Part shown: positions 23,966-35,700 of the stretch, piece by piece | How the letters are laid out: each line of letters starts with the position of its first letter | How positions within the stretch are numbered: the stretch's first letter is position 1 | Position numbers and translations under genes: made by a program | Notes under the pieces: generated by a model | What the model was told of the DNA's origin: nothing | Database searches by the model: none | What the model saw: the letters and a program-made list of their open reading frames with translations, nothing else | Origin: Glandiceps talaboti | Taxonomy: Eukaryota > Hemichordata > Enteropneusta > Spengelidae | Reading direction: 5' to 3' | DNA length: 64,000 nucleotides | Assembly: GCF_964340395.1 (NCBI RefSeq) | Contig: NC_135550.1 | Location: 1,116,001 to 1,180,000 of the forward strand

Positions 23966-24045
23966 GCTCACAAACCATCAACATATCACTGCTTTTGATG
24001 GGCTGGCTCACAAACCATCAACATATCACTGCTTTTGATGGGCTG
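23966..24045. repeat. 40 bp tandem duplication
   Basis: Two adjacent identical copies of a 40-base block that starts gctcacaaaccatcaacata. Each contains the short inverted pair ccatcaa/ttgatgg. Confidence 0.85.
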
Positions 24046-24739
24046 GCTTAGGTGAATATTCAATAGTCAATACAACAGTAGTATACAATGGATATTTAAT
24101 GATACATCCATGTTTTACGTTACTTTCCGTGTTGCCAAATTTAGCTGATGTCATGTCAAAAGCCACGTGGTCTAAAAATCTGAATCTCCGTAAATAAATC
24201 TCAATATGCAATTATTTATCCATGACGTTTAGAAGTTTGATTGGTTAATATAGTTACAACGACCCAGTGTGACCCCACTATTGTCTATGTACCAGTATGC
24301 ACTGTGTCACCAACCACGTTTTTTCGTTTGATTTTCTTGATTCAATTATACAAGTCCACCGTAATGTCTGGTTTGTTTGGCCACAAATTCCAAGTAATTT
24401 ACTATGATACACAAATATAGACCAGTTACTGAAAGTAGTAAACAAAATACTGTAACACCGACATTTCACAGATTTTAGGGACCTTGGTACTTGGGATTAT
24501 TCTCAAGATTATTTTATGGTTCATGTTATGCATTACCTAGCCAGTATAGGAAGTGGTACACATGTATTTTATCCATGTTTATATTGAAGTGGAATAGGTT
24601 GAAACAGTTCTTACTTGAGCAGGAAAAATATTGTCCATATGGGTTACATGTAATACGTAAAAAAACTCATCAGCAACATAAATAATATAATCATTGTGTT
24701 GTAGTTGATTGAAGTCAGCCATTTTAGATAGGAGAGTTG

Positions 24740-24912
24740 CAATAATTTGACGTTTTTTCTTCTTTTTCTGTGCTTTTCTGCACATATGCATTTCTACTTT
24801 TGCTGAACTTGAGGGATTGGGGTACCTCTGATCATTTCTTGGGTCTTGACGGCTCCATAATATTAATGTCGGAGTTAGGAAATGTCCAATCTTTTGACAG
24901 GTAAGGTCCATT
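24740..24912 (-). repeat. Diverged piece of the 35 kb foldback family
   Basis: On the minus strand this matches the centre of the element at 35204-35700, including ggacctt/acctg and the translated block IGHFLTPTLI. The outer arms are mostly lost. Confidence 0.55.
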
Positions 24913-25952
24913 GTTTCAATGGAATATTATGCCTGGTCCATTGTCTCACAAAGCATGTGTGAAAGCAGACTAAATAACGAACTGTTAATACTGATAATCT
25001 TTAATCACTTCATAGACCCTTCACCCACAGGATACGCACCTGCAGCATTAACTTTGAAGCGATGTGCGTTTGCATACATTATGTATGATTAATCCGATTA
25101 CGTATAGCGGTAATGCAGACTTCCTGTCCGGGGTGTAAAAACCTCACAGTGCTACATAAATCGCACATAAAATCTTGCAAAAGATGAGAAAAGATTATAC
25201 GCAGTTATGCTAATTTATGTTGATAACCACAACACATCAAGGGATGGCGTCTTCCAGTGAGGATCATGAATTTTCTGGTGTCTTTGACGATGATTTTTTA
25301 TTTTTGTCAGCTAAGTATACACAAGGAAGGACTCAATAGTTGAACAAAGCGGATAGCGGCATTCATACTGTCGTACACCATGTTTATAGGCAACACGAAC
25401 GGGTTGCCATGCGGAAGATACATTATATCATGAAACCATACAAAATCATGTAATATACAATTATGATGAAACTATGTAATTTTCCGATACGTAGACAGGC
25501 CGATAGTGGCCAAACTTGTGCGACAAGCGTGAGAAAGACCCAAAGTTTAGATACAAATCTACAATTCAACTGTTTTTGCCCCGACTATTGCACGAGACAT
25601 TTTTAAATCAATGCCTGCCTCTACTAGAATTTGTAGAATGAATGTACAGTTTTGTGAAACACATAATCGGTCAAACTGGTATGTGTACGAATTTCGTACA
25701 TTTCTACAATGTCATGGATTTTTATGCCATTTTAATAGCCCTACATAACACATTGGCACATGTACTACACTCATGAACATAAAAGATTTGTACTTTTCAA
25801 CTCAAAGAAGTCAAAAATGAGTTACAATTCATTCAAATATTAAAATTGATCCACAACTTGAAAGGTTTGGCTGAGAACGATGTAAAGATTCAAATTCCGC
25901 AAAGACAATCGACTAGCAACCAGAAATTTGAAGTCTAGTAGTGGTACTATAG
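24913..25952. other. Spacer; inverted match to 33 kb
   Basis: No gene is supported. A block near 25003-25090 (atagacccttcacccacagg) matches 32950-33045 in inverse orientation over roughly 90 diverged bases, so the two hAT elements between them are flanked by related inverted sequence. Confidence 0.45.
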
Positions 25953-27442
25953 CAGGGCTCGAAATTCGGTTTTTTTCTTGGTAGCCCAGGTGGGCTACCA
26001 TCATTTAAATTTGGTAGCCCAAGAGCAGTGACTGGTAGCCCATATACATGCATTCCTAAATTAATGGTGTTTGTGTATATATGTAACTATATGATGTATT
26101 GAATTCGATGATTGATTGAATAACTTGAGAGGTCACGTTAACACGTTATTTGTGTGTATTTCACGCCATATTTGACATTGGGGACGCAATTTTTTGCATG
26201 TATGTGTCTCTGGGGACGTGTCATAAAGAGTTGCCATATTACTATTAGCAAACAACGTATGGTTATTATTGCAATAGAGAGAAAACATATAGTCGCAGTT
26301 CGTACTTGTAACTATTATCTAAATCTCTTGGTGCAGTGAGACCTGTAAAATTTGAATATGATTCAACGTATGGAAAACGTATAAACAGTTTCATAAGCCC
26401 CATGGCGATTTCCTGATGTGGAGACTACGTCTTGGGTAGTTTAGAAACTACTAGTATGTGCTGTTATCATTATCTATCCACGTGATTGGTTACTTATTAA
26501 CAGACGGGTTAGACAGGATTTGTATCAATACATGACGGCCATTACGGCAAAGCCCCTTCCATTCATGGGCGAAGAGATAATCAAACAGAGTCTAAGACCA
26601 CATCAGCAGACGGTCCATGCTGAAAACTTCACTCAGATAAATTCAAATCATCGTGTCACCATTTCATTCTCACTAAAACTTCAACTTTCTTTTGAGCTTT
26701 GCTACTACTACTAGATCGAATGCATTACGTGAATTTACCATTCACCAGCTGCATGCTCTCAGGGGTTGCGTGAGCGTGGTTTACACACGGAATGTTTTAG
26801 GCAGCGTTCAAGAATAAACGAATCTGTAGGTGTATACCAAGTTAACAGTTCTCATCAGCATAAAATTTTATCAAACACCATTACAACTGTGTCTCTGTCA
26901 AGTTGAAAGTTAAAGCTGTCATTCATGTTATGAAATTTAGTTACTGCAGCAGTGCTGTACCGAGAGTGTACTGTACTCCGACTCCGAGAAGAACCGAAAG
27001 AGCCTGGGCCGGAGATCAGATTTCCAGAGAGTGATTACCATGGGAAATTGAAAGTACAGAAAGATAACATTAAATCGCTATACAGAATATTGTTGCATAT
27101 ATATGTTTTGTTGTGACATTTTGGAAGTACAACCTGTGTATACGATGAACGGAAGAATGACGTGTACAGTACATGTATTTCGTGTACATTTTATAAACAT
27201 GTACGTAGTGTGGATTCAAATTTGGAAAAGACGCACTGATTTTGACGCTAATTTTGGCGAGAACACGTCCCACAGGACTGCGACCTCGGAAGTCCCCGGC
27301 CCGGGAAGGTGTCGGAGTCAGGCTGTCACAGTTTCATTCAAAACTTAGTAGCCCAATTGGGCTACCACTCACATAATTTGGTAGCCCAGAGACAAACATT
27401 GGTAGTCTGTGGACGCGGGACTACCGCGAATTTCGAGCCCTG
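25953..27442. mobile_element. Non-autonomous hAT-type element, 1.49 kb
   Basis: The 16 bp terminal inverted repeats are perfect: cagggctcgaaattcg at 25953 and its complement ending at 27442. The 5 bp target duplication tatag is exact (25948-25952 and 27443-27447). Both ends carry palindromic subterminal blocks built from ggtagccc and gggctacc, which look like transposase binding sites. No transposase is present. A truncated relative is at 3120-3489. Its right end is only 36 bases from the next hAT element. Confidence 0.9.
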
Positions 27443-27856
27443 TATAGTAATCGTTTGGAGACATGTTTTTGACGAAATCAGTGTTCTCCACGAGGGGTTT
27501 TGGAGGGGCGCACCGCCCCTCTGTTTGTGTTGGCCGCCCCTTTGAAATATGTACCGCCCCTGTACTTTGTCGCACCGCCCCTTTGTTTCCGTTGTGTTGT
27601 CGGCTTCTTTAGATTTATTGTAATTGGCAATGCTGCCACACTTGAAGCCACATTGAAGTGCGATTAGCACGTCTTGTACTGTATGTGTTAAACGAATACA
27701 ATTAATATGTCGGATTGTAACTTTTCACACCTCTTGCGGCTAATTAAGATAGACCGAGTTTATGTTTCTATAGTTTTAACAAATAGCAAATTGACACTTC
27801 GGCCAAGTAAAAAAAAAACATCAAAGTAACCCACACATCGCGACGCCATGTACTAG

Positions 27857-27864
27857 TATATAAA
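27857..27864 (+). promoter_or_regulatory. TATA box of the hAT transposase gene
   Basis: tatataaa lies 63 bases upstream of the ATG at 27927. That suits a transcription start around 27890 and a short 5' leader. Confidence 0.55.
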
Positions 27865-27926
27865 CTGTGGTACATTCACTGTATCGGTAGTTCATATCTG
27901 TAACTGCAGAAGAACAGACCAACACG

Positions 27927-30900
27927 ATGTCTCTTGAGCGATTTGGTTTCAAAAGCAAACGTGCATCGAGTTTTAACAACGAAAACGTGGATCCCGCCAA
28001 GCGTCGAAAAGTGTGCGACCCGTCTCAGCCGCAATCCCCGTCACGTTCAACTCCGTCGAAGTCAACTGAAAGACATCGTACTTCCGGATGGTATCCTCAG
28101 TGGGCCGAGAAGTACAAATGGTTGTACTATGAAGAGGGTGAAGGTGAGTTATATTACATATTTACCCATTATCTCCTCAAAGATCTATGATTTACCATGG
28201 TCCTTCAATGTCGACCTCCGTATGTTTATACGGAGACATTCCCGCGATCTCGATCTCACGTAATAACGAGCTGAAACAGTGAAAGCTTTGCTATGTGTTT
28301 GATGCGATTTTCAAAATAAAGGGAAAAAAGCCTCCGATCCAATGACGGGGATGTCTTTTCTGCCAACAAGATACATGTGTTAGGATATGGTATACTCTGA
28401 ATGTTTCCGAGAGTCGAATATGTGTAGTAAACAATGTTTAGTTTAATAGCTTACATTCGTTGTCGACTGCATGCACTCGGTTGATTTGTCTTAGCATACA
28501 GCTCCACGGTAGTAGTAAAGTGAACTTTCATTGGAGCATTGTATCATGTGACCGGTGTAGACAAATTACGTTTGTCGTCACATACGCACCATGTTTACGT
28601 TCATTTCACGTGCTCAATATGGCGACTTACTCGGTAGAAAACACCGAATCCTTCTGTCGTAACATTGAAAACTATACCGTAGACAACCGGACTAGCCTGT
28701 TTTATCTAATTGAAAACGGTTTCATTATGTTCTGTCATAGGAATGTTTTGTAAAGTCTGTATGAAGTATCAACGATCGAAACCTTGCGGTGCATGGGTAA
28801 AATCGGGCAGCACTTCTTACAGAGAAGATAAGATACGGCAACATGAAAACAGTACGCACCACCGTGTTGCAGTGGAGATGGATGCATCACGAAAGCTTAC
28901 AGAGAAGGATGGTGGTATCACTGATGCAATTCAAAGAGTTGTCACATTGGAAATGGAAGCCTTGATTGGAGCTCTCAGATGTGTTTATTTCCTGATGAAG
29001 CGAGAGTTACCACACACTACCAACCTAGTTCCTCTGTTAGATCTTGTGAAGTCTTTGGGGTGTTCCTACTTAGATTGCTTGCAGAGTACCGAGCGCAACC
29101 ATTCCTACACGTCGGAACGAACGATTCAAGAAATGGTGTGGAGCATAGGCAAGTGTGATTTCTTTTTGCATCTTTATTTTTTAATTGAAAAAAATGTGTA
29201 ATTTTGTATTTTACAAATGCCTTGATCCATCGTGTATAGGACATAGTTAATTTTATTAAAGGTTCAGCATTTGAAGGGTTTCTCAAACTTTTTTTTTTTA
29301 TTTCTTTGTATTTATCCAGGAGAGGTAATCCGTTCAGATGTGCTATCAGCCGTTCAGAAAAGCAAGTTCCTGTCAGTGTTGATCGATGAAACAACCGATG
29401 TAGCCATCTTGAAGCAGATGATATTATATAGCAAGTATATGGTAGCCAACGGTGATACTAAAGTCAGCTTTCTTGGCATGATAGAGGTAAATATCAATCA
29501 ATTACAATCTTGTATACAAGTAGCAACTTCGTCAAATTGTTGTTATGTTTTCCTCACTTGTCATTTTGAATTTTGTATCAATTCAAGTTTTTTTTAAATA
29601 AAAGGCAGTTTTATGAACGTGTGTTATGCAGGCTATCAGATAACATAAATTTCCCATCATCTCATCACAATCTTCAGGTTCCTGATGGCACAGCTTCAAC
29701 TTTGAAGAATGCTGTGACAACATTTGCAGATGAAAATGGCATCCAACTCACAAACAGACTTGCCGGTTTTGGAAGTGATGGAGCTGCAGTAATGGTTGGA
29801 AGAAAAACTGGTGTAGCAAAGCAGCTTAAACAAGTAAGTAATTAAAAGAAAATACCAAAATTTAATGTATGATTTACACTGCCATTTTAAAAGCAGCAGG
29901 TTGGAAAACAAAATATAAGTACACATCCTTTTTTGAAGTCACTGAAATCTGCTAAACATAAATGTAATGTACAATAACTCATTAGATTTTATTTTCTTTC
30001 TTCCTAGGTATCTTCATTCATGATAGGAAATCACTGTGTAGCACATAGGCTGGCATTGGCAGTATCTCAGGCTGCAACAAAGATTCCATATGTAAGAAAG
30101 TTCAACGACACCCTGGATTCCCTGTTTCGCTTTTATGAGTATTCTCCAATTAGAATGAGTGGACTGAAGGAAATTCAGGTGAGTCAAACAATTAAGTTTC
30201 CTGGTTCTTGGTGAAAAATAGGAGTACATAAGTTTTTTGTCTATAATATGCAAGATGGTTGCAGTTTTGTAAGAATCATTCATCCTTTCTCTTTCCTTTT
30301 TTCTCTCAGAAAACCATGGAAAACCCAGTTCTGAAACCCAAACAAGCCAAGGCGGTAAGGTGGTTGTCACATGATGCAGCCTGTGATACACTAAGGAAAA
30401 TCTATCCATGTGTTGTCATGAGTTTACACAGAGAAGCAAGTGAAAGAAATGATGTCAAGGCACATGGTTTCGTGAAGATCGTGGAGGACTGGCAGTTTAT
30501 AGCCACGCTGTACATGATGTGCGACTTGCTGCCTCATCTTTCTGCTTTATCTAGGTATTTCCAGGTAAGACACAGCATTGTTTCTATATTCCCATCAGTG
30601 GTTTTTTAACCCTTTGACAACTGGAGACAAGTTAGAAATGATATAAACAGTAAAATTTTAAGAAATTTTTCATGAATATAATAATAATTTACTTGTATAG
30701 GTGAATGTAACCATTTTAAAAAAAATATTCATTCTTTCTTTTTCTTTTTTTTTTGCAGAAATCAGATCTAGATTTCACTGGTATCAAGGACCAGATACAA
30801 ACAACTTTGGCAGTTCTGGATGCAAAATTAATGGTGCCAGGAGAGTTCTTCAGGAGTGTGGGTGATAGTATACGCAACCTAAATGACAATGGTTTTAATA

Positions 30901-31935
30901 TAAGTTGCCCAGACCAAGCCCTCAGAGATTTCAAAACTCGTGTGAGTATTTAATTCATTATTTCGTGTGACTGACCATTCTTTGTATTACCAAATGACTG
31001 TCTTTGATGTCTGTCACAGTTTTGATTAAAAACTTTTTGTTGAGAAATAAATAGACCTGACTGGCTCAGCTTACAATATTTTTAATTGTTTTCCCTTCCA
31101 GGTGCATGACAGATTCATCACAAGCTTGACTGAAAACATCCAGGCAAGGTTCCCCCACAGTGACATTTTAGAAGCATTCACAATCTTTGATCCTAAGCTG
31201 ATACCAGATGCTGAACTCTGTGAAGTCCTGGATGAATACCATTACGGGGAAGATAAGTTAGAGGTGAGTGAAGTCTTGTTATTACCATTATTCTTTCAAC
31301 TTTATTATCCAATTCAGAAAACACATGGTCATTTGCATGATTTCCTCTATTTTAATAGTTCTGTCTCTTGCTTGTTTATTTTTAGGTATTACTTGACCAC
31401 TATAGTACAGTAGTAGATGAGGAAAGGTGTTTGGTGGAGTGGAAGTGTTTTTTACCAACTGTGTTTAGGAAGAAGGACCAACTCAACTTCAGAGAGACAC
31501 TGTGTTTGCTCAGTGGAAAACTAGAAGATAACTTCCCCAATTTGTCCAAACTAGCACAGGTGGCCTTGGTTATTCCAGTGTCAACAGCAGGTTAGCCATG
31601 TACTCTTTCAAGCAGTTTGCCAAGTTTATAAATATAGTTCAATGGCAAATTATTTTTCTGTCTTATTTCAATAAATGGCATGTTATGACATGATGACTCA
31701 TACATTATTTTTTTCTATCTCTCCAGACTGTGAAAGGGGATTCAGTGCCCTGAAGAGAGTGAAAACATCACCAAGAAACAGACTGTGTGAAAGAATCACC
31801 AATGCTCTACTTCAGGTATCAATCCAGGGGCCAGCACCAGCAGATTTTGACTTCCAGAGAGCTGCGAGTATCTGGGGTAACATTAGAAATAGAAGGATAA
31901 CTTTGTATGATAGTTGTGCAGAGACAGATTTGTAA
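27927..31935 (+). CDS. hAT transposase, ten exons, 710 aa
   Basis: Exons: 27927-28143, 28741-29148, 29320-29486, 29678-29833, 30008-30178, 30310-30564, 30759-30941, 31102-31263, 31386-31590, 31727-31935. They sum to 2,133 bases, an exact multiple of three, with phases agreeing at all nine junctions. Eight introns are GT-AG; intron 2 starts gcaagt (29149), a GC-AG intron. The protein has a zinc-binding region near residues 74-110 (FCKVC, then HENSTHH), VLIDETTDV with an aspartate near 235, GFGSDGAAVMVGR near 290, NHCVAHRLALA near 323, and the dimerisation motif DCERGFSALKR near 642. It is the same ZNF862/KIAA1586-like class as the protein at 16761-18953. No disabling change is seen. Because it sits inside inverted repeats with a target duplication, I call it a transposase rather than a domesticated host gene. 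Confidence 0.92.
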
Positions 31936-32445
31936 GATACAGAATTGGTCTATAAAGACAGTCTGACTGTAAGAACTGATTTATTTGATAGATTCACAGT
32001 GTGGTACCAGAAGATACAGAGTTTTGTAAACACAATCTTAATGTATAACTAATTGCATACTATAGAGTGTAGACTTTAGCAGCAGAGTTGTTTAATAGAG
32101 TGGAGATGAGAGAGAGGGGTTTGTAGAGTAATGACATGACGATGTTATGTATTAATATTTTTGAGTTAATGCTGTAGATGCTGTCACAAGTAGTTCTGTG
32201 GAGAACTTTGTAAATTTGTAGCATGAATACAGCAGTGTACACTCCCATTCTTTTGTCATTTCTCTTATTCACAGCAATAAAGTTAGTTTTTACTTCAGAT
32301 GACATTGTCATTGTCAGTTTTGTTATTGGTATTCCTGTGGAGATCCACAAAACAATATGTAAATAAGTATGTAAATTAATATGCAAATTATTATGCAAAT
32401 GACACCACCCCTCTGATATTTTGATTTGTGGAGAACCCTGGAAAT

Positions 32446-34084
32446 GTATCGTTTTCTGTGAATATGTCAACCGCGACAATAGAGGTAAAATGGCAACCAC
32501 GCGTTGGATGTTTACGTTCTGTTTCGATGTAGTTACGATAACATGCCTCATCCTGATCAATGAAAACAGCCTAACATATTAAAATGTGATAAAAAGCATC
32601 AATAAATAGACTCAAAATTTCAAGAATCATTTCTGACTGAGAGAAATCGGGTTACAACCGTGACGAATGAAACACTGTACTCAAAGCGTACTGCAATAAT
32701 CGCAAACAATGACAGCTTATGCAATCAATTCTTCTTTTCATGCCATACAATAGAACAACAAAATACACGACAAGACTATGTATGCATTTACCTAAAATAC
32801 TACATATCTTGTTGGGGTCTTCAGCCAGTTGTATGGTTGGTGAATTTAGTCAAAAACATGTCAGATAGCTAGCAACTATCACTGAGTCACAGTGAGTGTA
32901 AACAACTCGGAAACAGACAGGAAATGCTTATTTAGCTTAACTTAATGTATGCAAACAAACACAATAAACATATGGTTTAGAGATCCTTTGATGTTTACAG
33001 CAACTGCATATCCTGTGGGTGGAGGGTCTATGATCACTTAGAGTGCTCTAAATATCTCAGCGTGAAGCCCCTAAAAACAGTTACTATGAACATATGCACA
33101 GACTCAAAGTAGTTCAAATTACTTACTATCATAGAACTTAGAAGCCATATCATTCAAAAATACATGGGACTAGTATTTCCAGACAAGGCAACTACTAAAT
33201 GTGTACACCCTAGTGTTTACTGCTGATATTACATGTATCTCATACGTTTTAAAGTAATTTCAATGGCTGTAACTGTTGTAGCAAATGAGGAGACAAAGTT
33301 TTAGACCAATACTAATAACCTAACAATATCTATGTATGTAAACATTTTCATGCTAGATTAAATCAACTAAAAACAATTGGAGGACTTTACTTTTACACTT
33401 CTTACAAAGGATGTAAACAGGTGTGGCACATAATGAAATGCTGTAGTTCAGAGTTCACGATTGTAGCAAATTATTCATTTTTCATAATTTTCTATGTCAA
33501 TGAACTAGATAAGTACTTATCTGAACCTGTGGAAAATATTATAAAAATAAAAAAATTATCAATTTTTCATGATTTTTCATGTCAGTGCACTAGATCAGTA
33601 CTTACCTGGAAAATGTTGTAAATGTGTATACAATATAAAGTACATGCAACATTATTTATTTCCAAATTGTTTTAATGTCGATGAACTGGAACAGTACAAA
33701 TTATTAATATTAACTGACTGATACCATACATATTTATATATGAAATCTTTTCTGTCCTATTGAGAGAAATTAACCTTTAAAAGCTGTTCACTGCTGCTGT
33801 ATATAGTTGTTTTCTATCGTGGTGATCACTTGTTCAGGCCTGGTCAACCAAAACTGTTACATGTACATGTAACATTTATGCCTGAAGATGGAAGTTCAGA
33901 GTGGCACCTACTTTCAAAATGTATATTTTGTATTTTCAGCGATTACAATGTACAAGAGACAAACTACTCACTGCAACATATCTGACTGTGGACCACCTTA
34001 TCTTATAATAATAAATTAAATATGAAGTAGTATTCTGTTGTTTTGAAGACATCAAGTCAAGTTTCATGATTGAAATCTATCCAA
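32446..34084. other. Spacer without recognised genes
   Basis: AT-rich sequence. Apart from the inverted match to 25 kb near 32950-33045, I see no exon, RNA gene or element boundary. Confidence 0.5.
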
Positions 34085-34742
34085 ATCATCCTCATTTCAC
34101 CATAGACTCTACATATGTAGGGTCTATAATTTAACTTATCATCCCCATTTCACCATAGACTCTACATATGTAGGGTCTATAATTTAACTTATCATCCTCA
34201 ATCTCATTTCACCATAGACTCTACATATGTAGGGTCTATAATTTAACTTATCATCCTCAATCTCATTTCACCATAGACTACATATGTAGGATCTATAATT
34301 TAACTTATCATCTTCATTTCACCATAGACTCTACATATGTAGGATCTATAATTTAACTTATCATCCCCATTTCACCATAGACTCTACATATGTAGGGTCT
34401 ATAATTTAACTTATCATCCTCATTTCACCATAGACTCTACATATGTAGGGTCTATAATTTAACTTATCATCCCCATTTCACCATAGACTCTACATATGTA
34501 GGGTCTATAATTTAACTAATCATCCCCATTTCACCATAGACTCTACATATGTAGGGTCTATAATAATAATAATAATATTTATTTCTTATAGAGCGCATTA
34601 CATTAAAACAATCTCAATGCGCTATAATTCAACTAATCATCCTCATTTCACCATAGACTACATATGTAGGGTCTATAATTCAACTAATCATCCTCATTTC
34701 AACATAGACTACATATGTACATGTAGGGTCTATAATTTAACT
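34085..34742. repeat. Minisatellite with a palindrome in each unit
   Basis: About eleven units of 50-57 bp, each with catttcaccatagact, ctacatatgtag and ggtctataatt. The palindromic core pairs tagactctaca with tgtagggtcta around an ATAT centre. The array is interrupted at about 34562-34630 by an aataataat-primed insertion with the inverted pair tagagcgcatt and aatgcgcta. Confidence 0.9.
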
Positions 34743-35203
34743 AATTCTTTCTTGTGTTTGAAAACAATGTTGGAATGATATCACTGGATTAAAAAAAAAA
34801 ATAACTTGTTGATAATAATCCTAAAATTTATGATTTATGGATGTAAATAGTACTCACTACCACAATATTTGCACAAGACACTTTAATAGCATCAATTTGA
34901 CATTTTATTAGCAACTATTTGATATGCAATATTTGATGTAAACAGAAAGGAAAAAAATGAAAAACCTGTCCTTCAATGTATGCATGTATTAATTGTCTAT
35001 CTTTGGCAGCCATCTTGTTGTTTGAACCAAAACTGTACATTTCTTACAGAAGGAATTTTCTGTGCAAAAGTTCAAAAAGTGTAATTATTTCTCATGTGTG
35101 ATCCTTGTCAATCATCCTTGATCATTTGAACTCTTTTCTGCAAGTGTTCCCCTCCCACCTGGGGTGTGTGGCCATCCTGTCAATCCCAGACCAACATGTA
35201 CAT
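34743..35203. other. Spacer without recognised features
   Basis: AT-rich sequence with a poly-A run near 34792-34801. Nothing else is supported. Confidence 0.5.
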
Positions 35204-35700
35204 GTAGCTGCAATAATTGTAGCGTTTGATGTGATTTTGAGGGCTTTTTCGTCTGTTTTTGTGCCTTTTTTTCATTCCGACGTTTAACCTGAATCAATTA
35301 CTTCAATTCCTCTAACGCAAATGCAAATAGACGGAACTGATTCAGACCCTGAATCCCAAAGTTGGGCGAACTTTTCTGCTAAATCACGCCTTACCTGGCT
35401 GTGGCAAAATATCGGACATTTCCTAATGCCAACATTAATTACGGAGCCTTCAAGACCCAAGAAGTGCTCAGAGGTACCCCGATTCCGTCAAAATCTGCAA
35501 ATGTAGCAAGGCATGTAGCATTTTGAAACGGGCAGTACGCTGACGCCTCACTCACGTTTTCAACGGGGTCTCGTCTATTTGTGTTTGCGTTAGAGGAATT
35601 GTAGCGTTTGATTCGGGTTAAACGTCAGAACGAAAAAAAGCACAAAAACAGATGAAAAAGCCCTCAAAATCAGATCAAACGCGACATTTATTGCAGCTAC
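35204..35700. mobile_element. Foldback element with ~140 bp arms
   Basis: Starts gtagctgcaataattgtagc and ends with the inverted counterpart ttattgcagctac. The complementary arms run about 140 bp inward, to a cctctaacgcaaa-type block near 35311 and ttgcgttagagg near 35583. The unpaired centre contains a 60-codon stretch with NIGHFLMPTLI and SRPKKCSEV. Related pieces are at 24740-24912, 36209-36331, 37021-37185 and 44026-44325. The superfamily is not clear from the ends. Confidence 0.8.

Larger units (their letters stand above)
27479..32440 (+). mobile_element. Complete intron-bearing hAT transposon, 4.96 kb
   Basis: Left terminus cagtgttctccac at 27479 and right terminus gtggagaaccctg ending at 32440 match at 12 of 13 bases as inverted repeats. 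The 5 bp target duplication gaaat is exact (27474-27478 and 32441-32445). The left subterminal region holds four ccgcccct motifs within 27505-27590, and the right has acccctctg near 32407. The only gene inside is a spliced transposase with intact frame and splice sites. A plausible polyadenylation signal aataaa is at 32276-32281. All parts needed for mobility appear present. Confidence 0.9.

Noticed and set aside
27927-31935. Reading the ten-exon hAT gene as a domesticated host gene
   Set aside because: Introns and an intact frame first suggested domestication, but inverted termini at 27479 and 32440 with an exact gaaat duplication show it still lies in a transposon.
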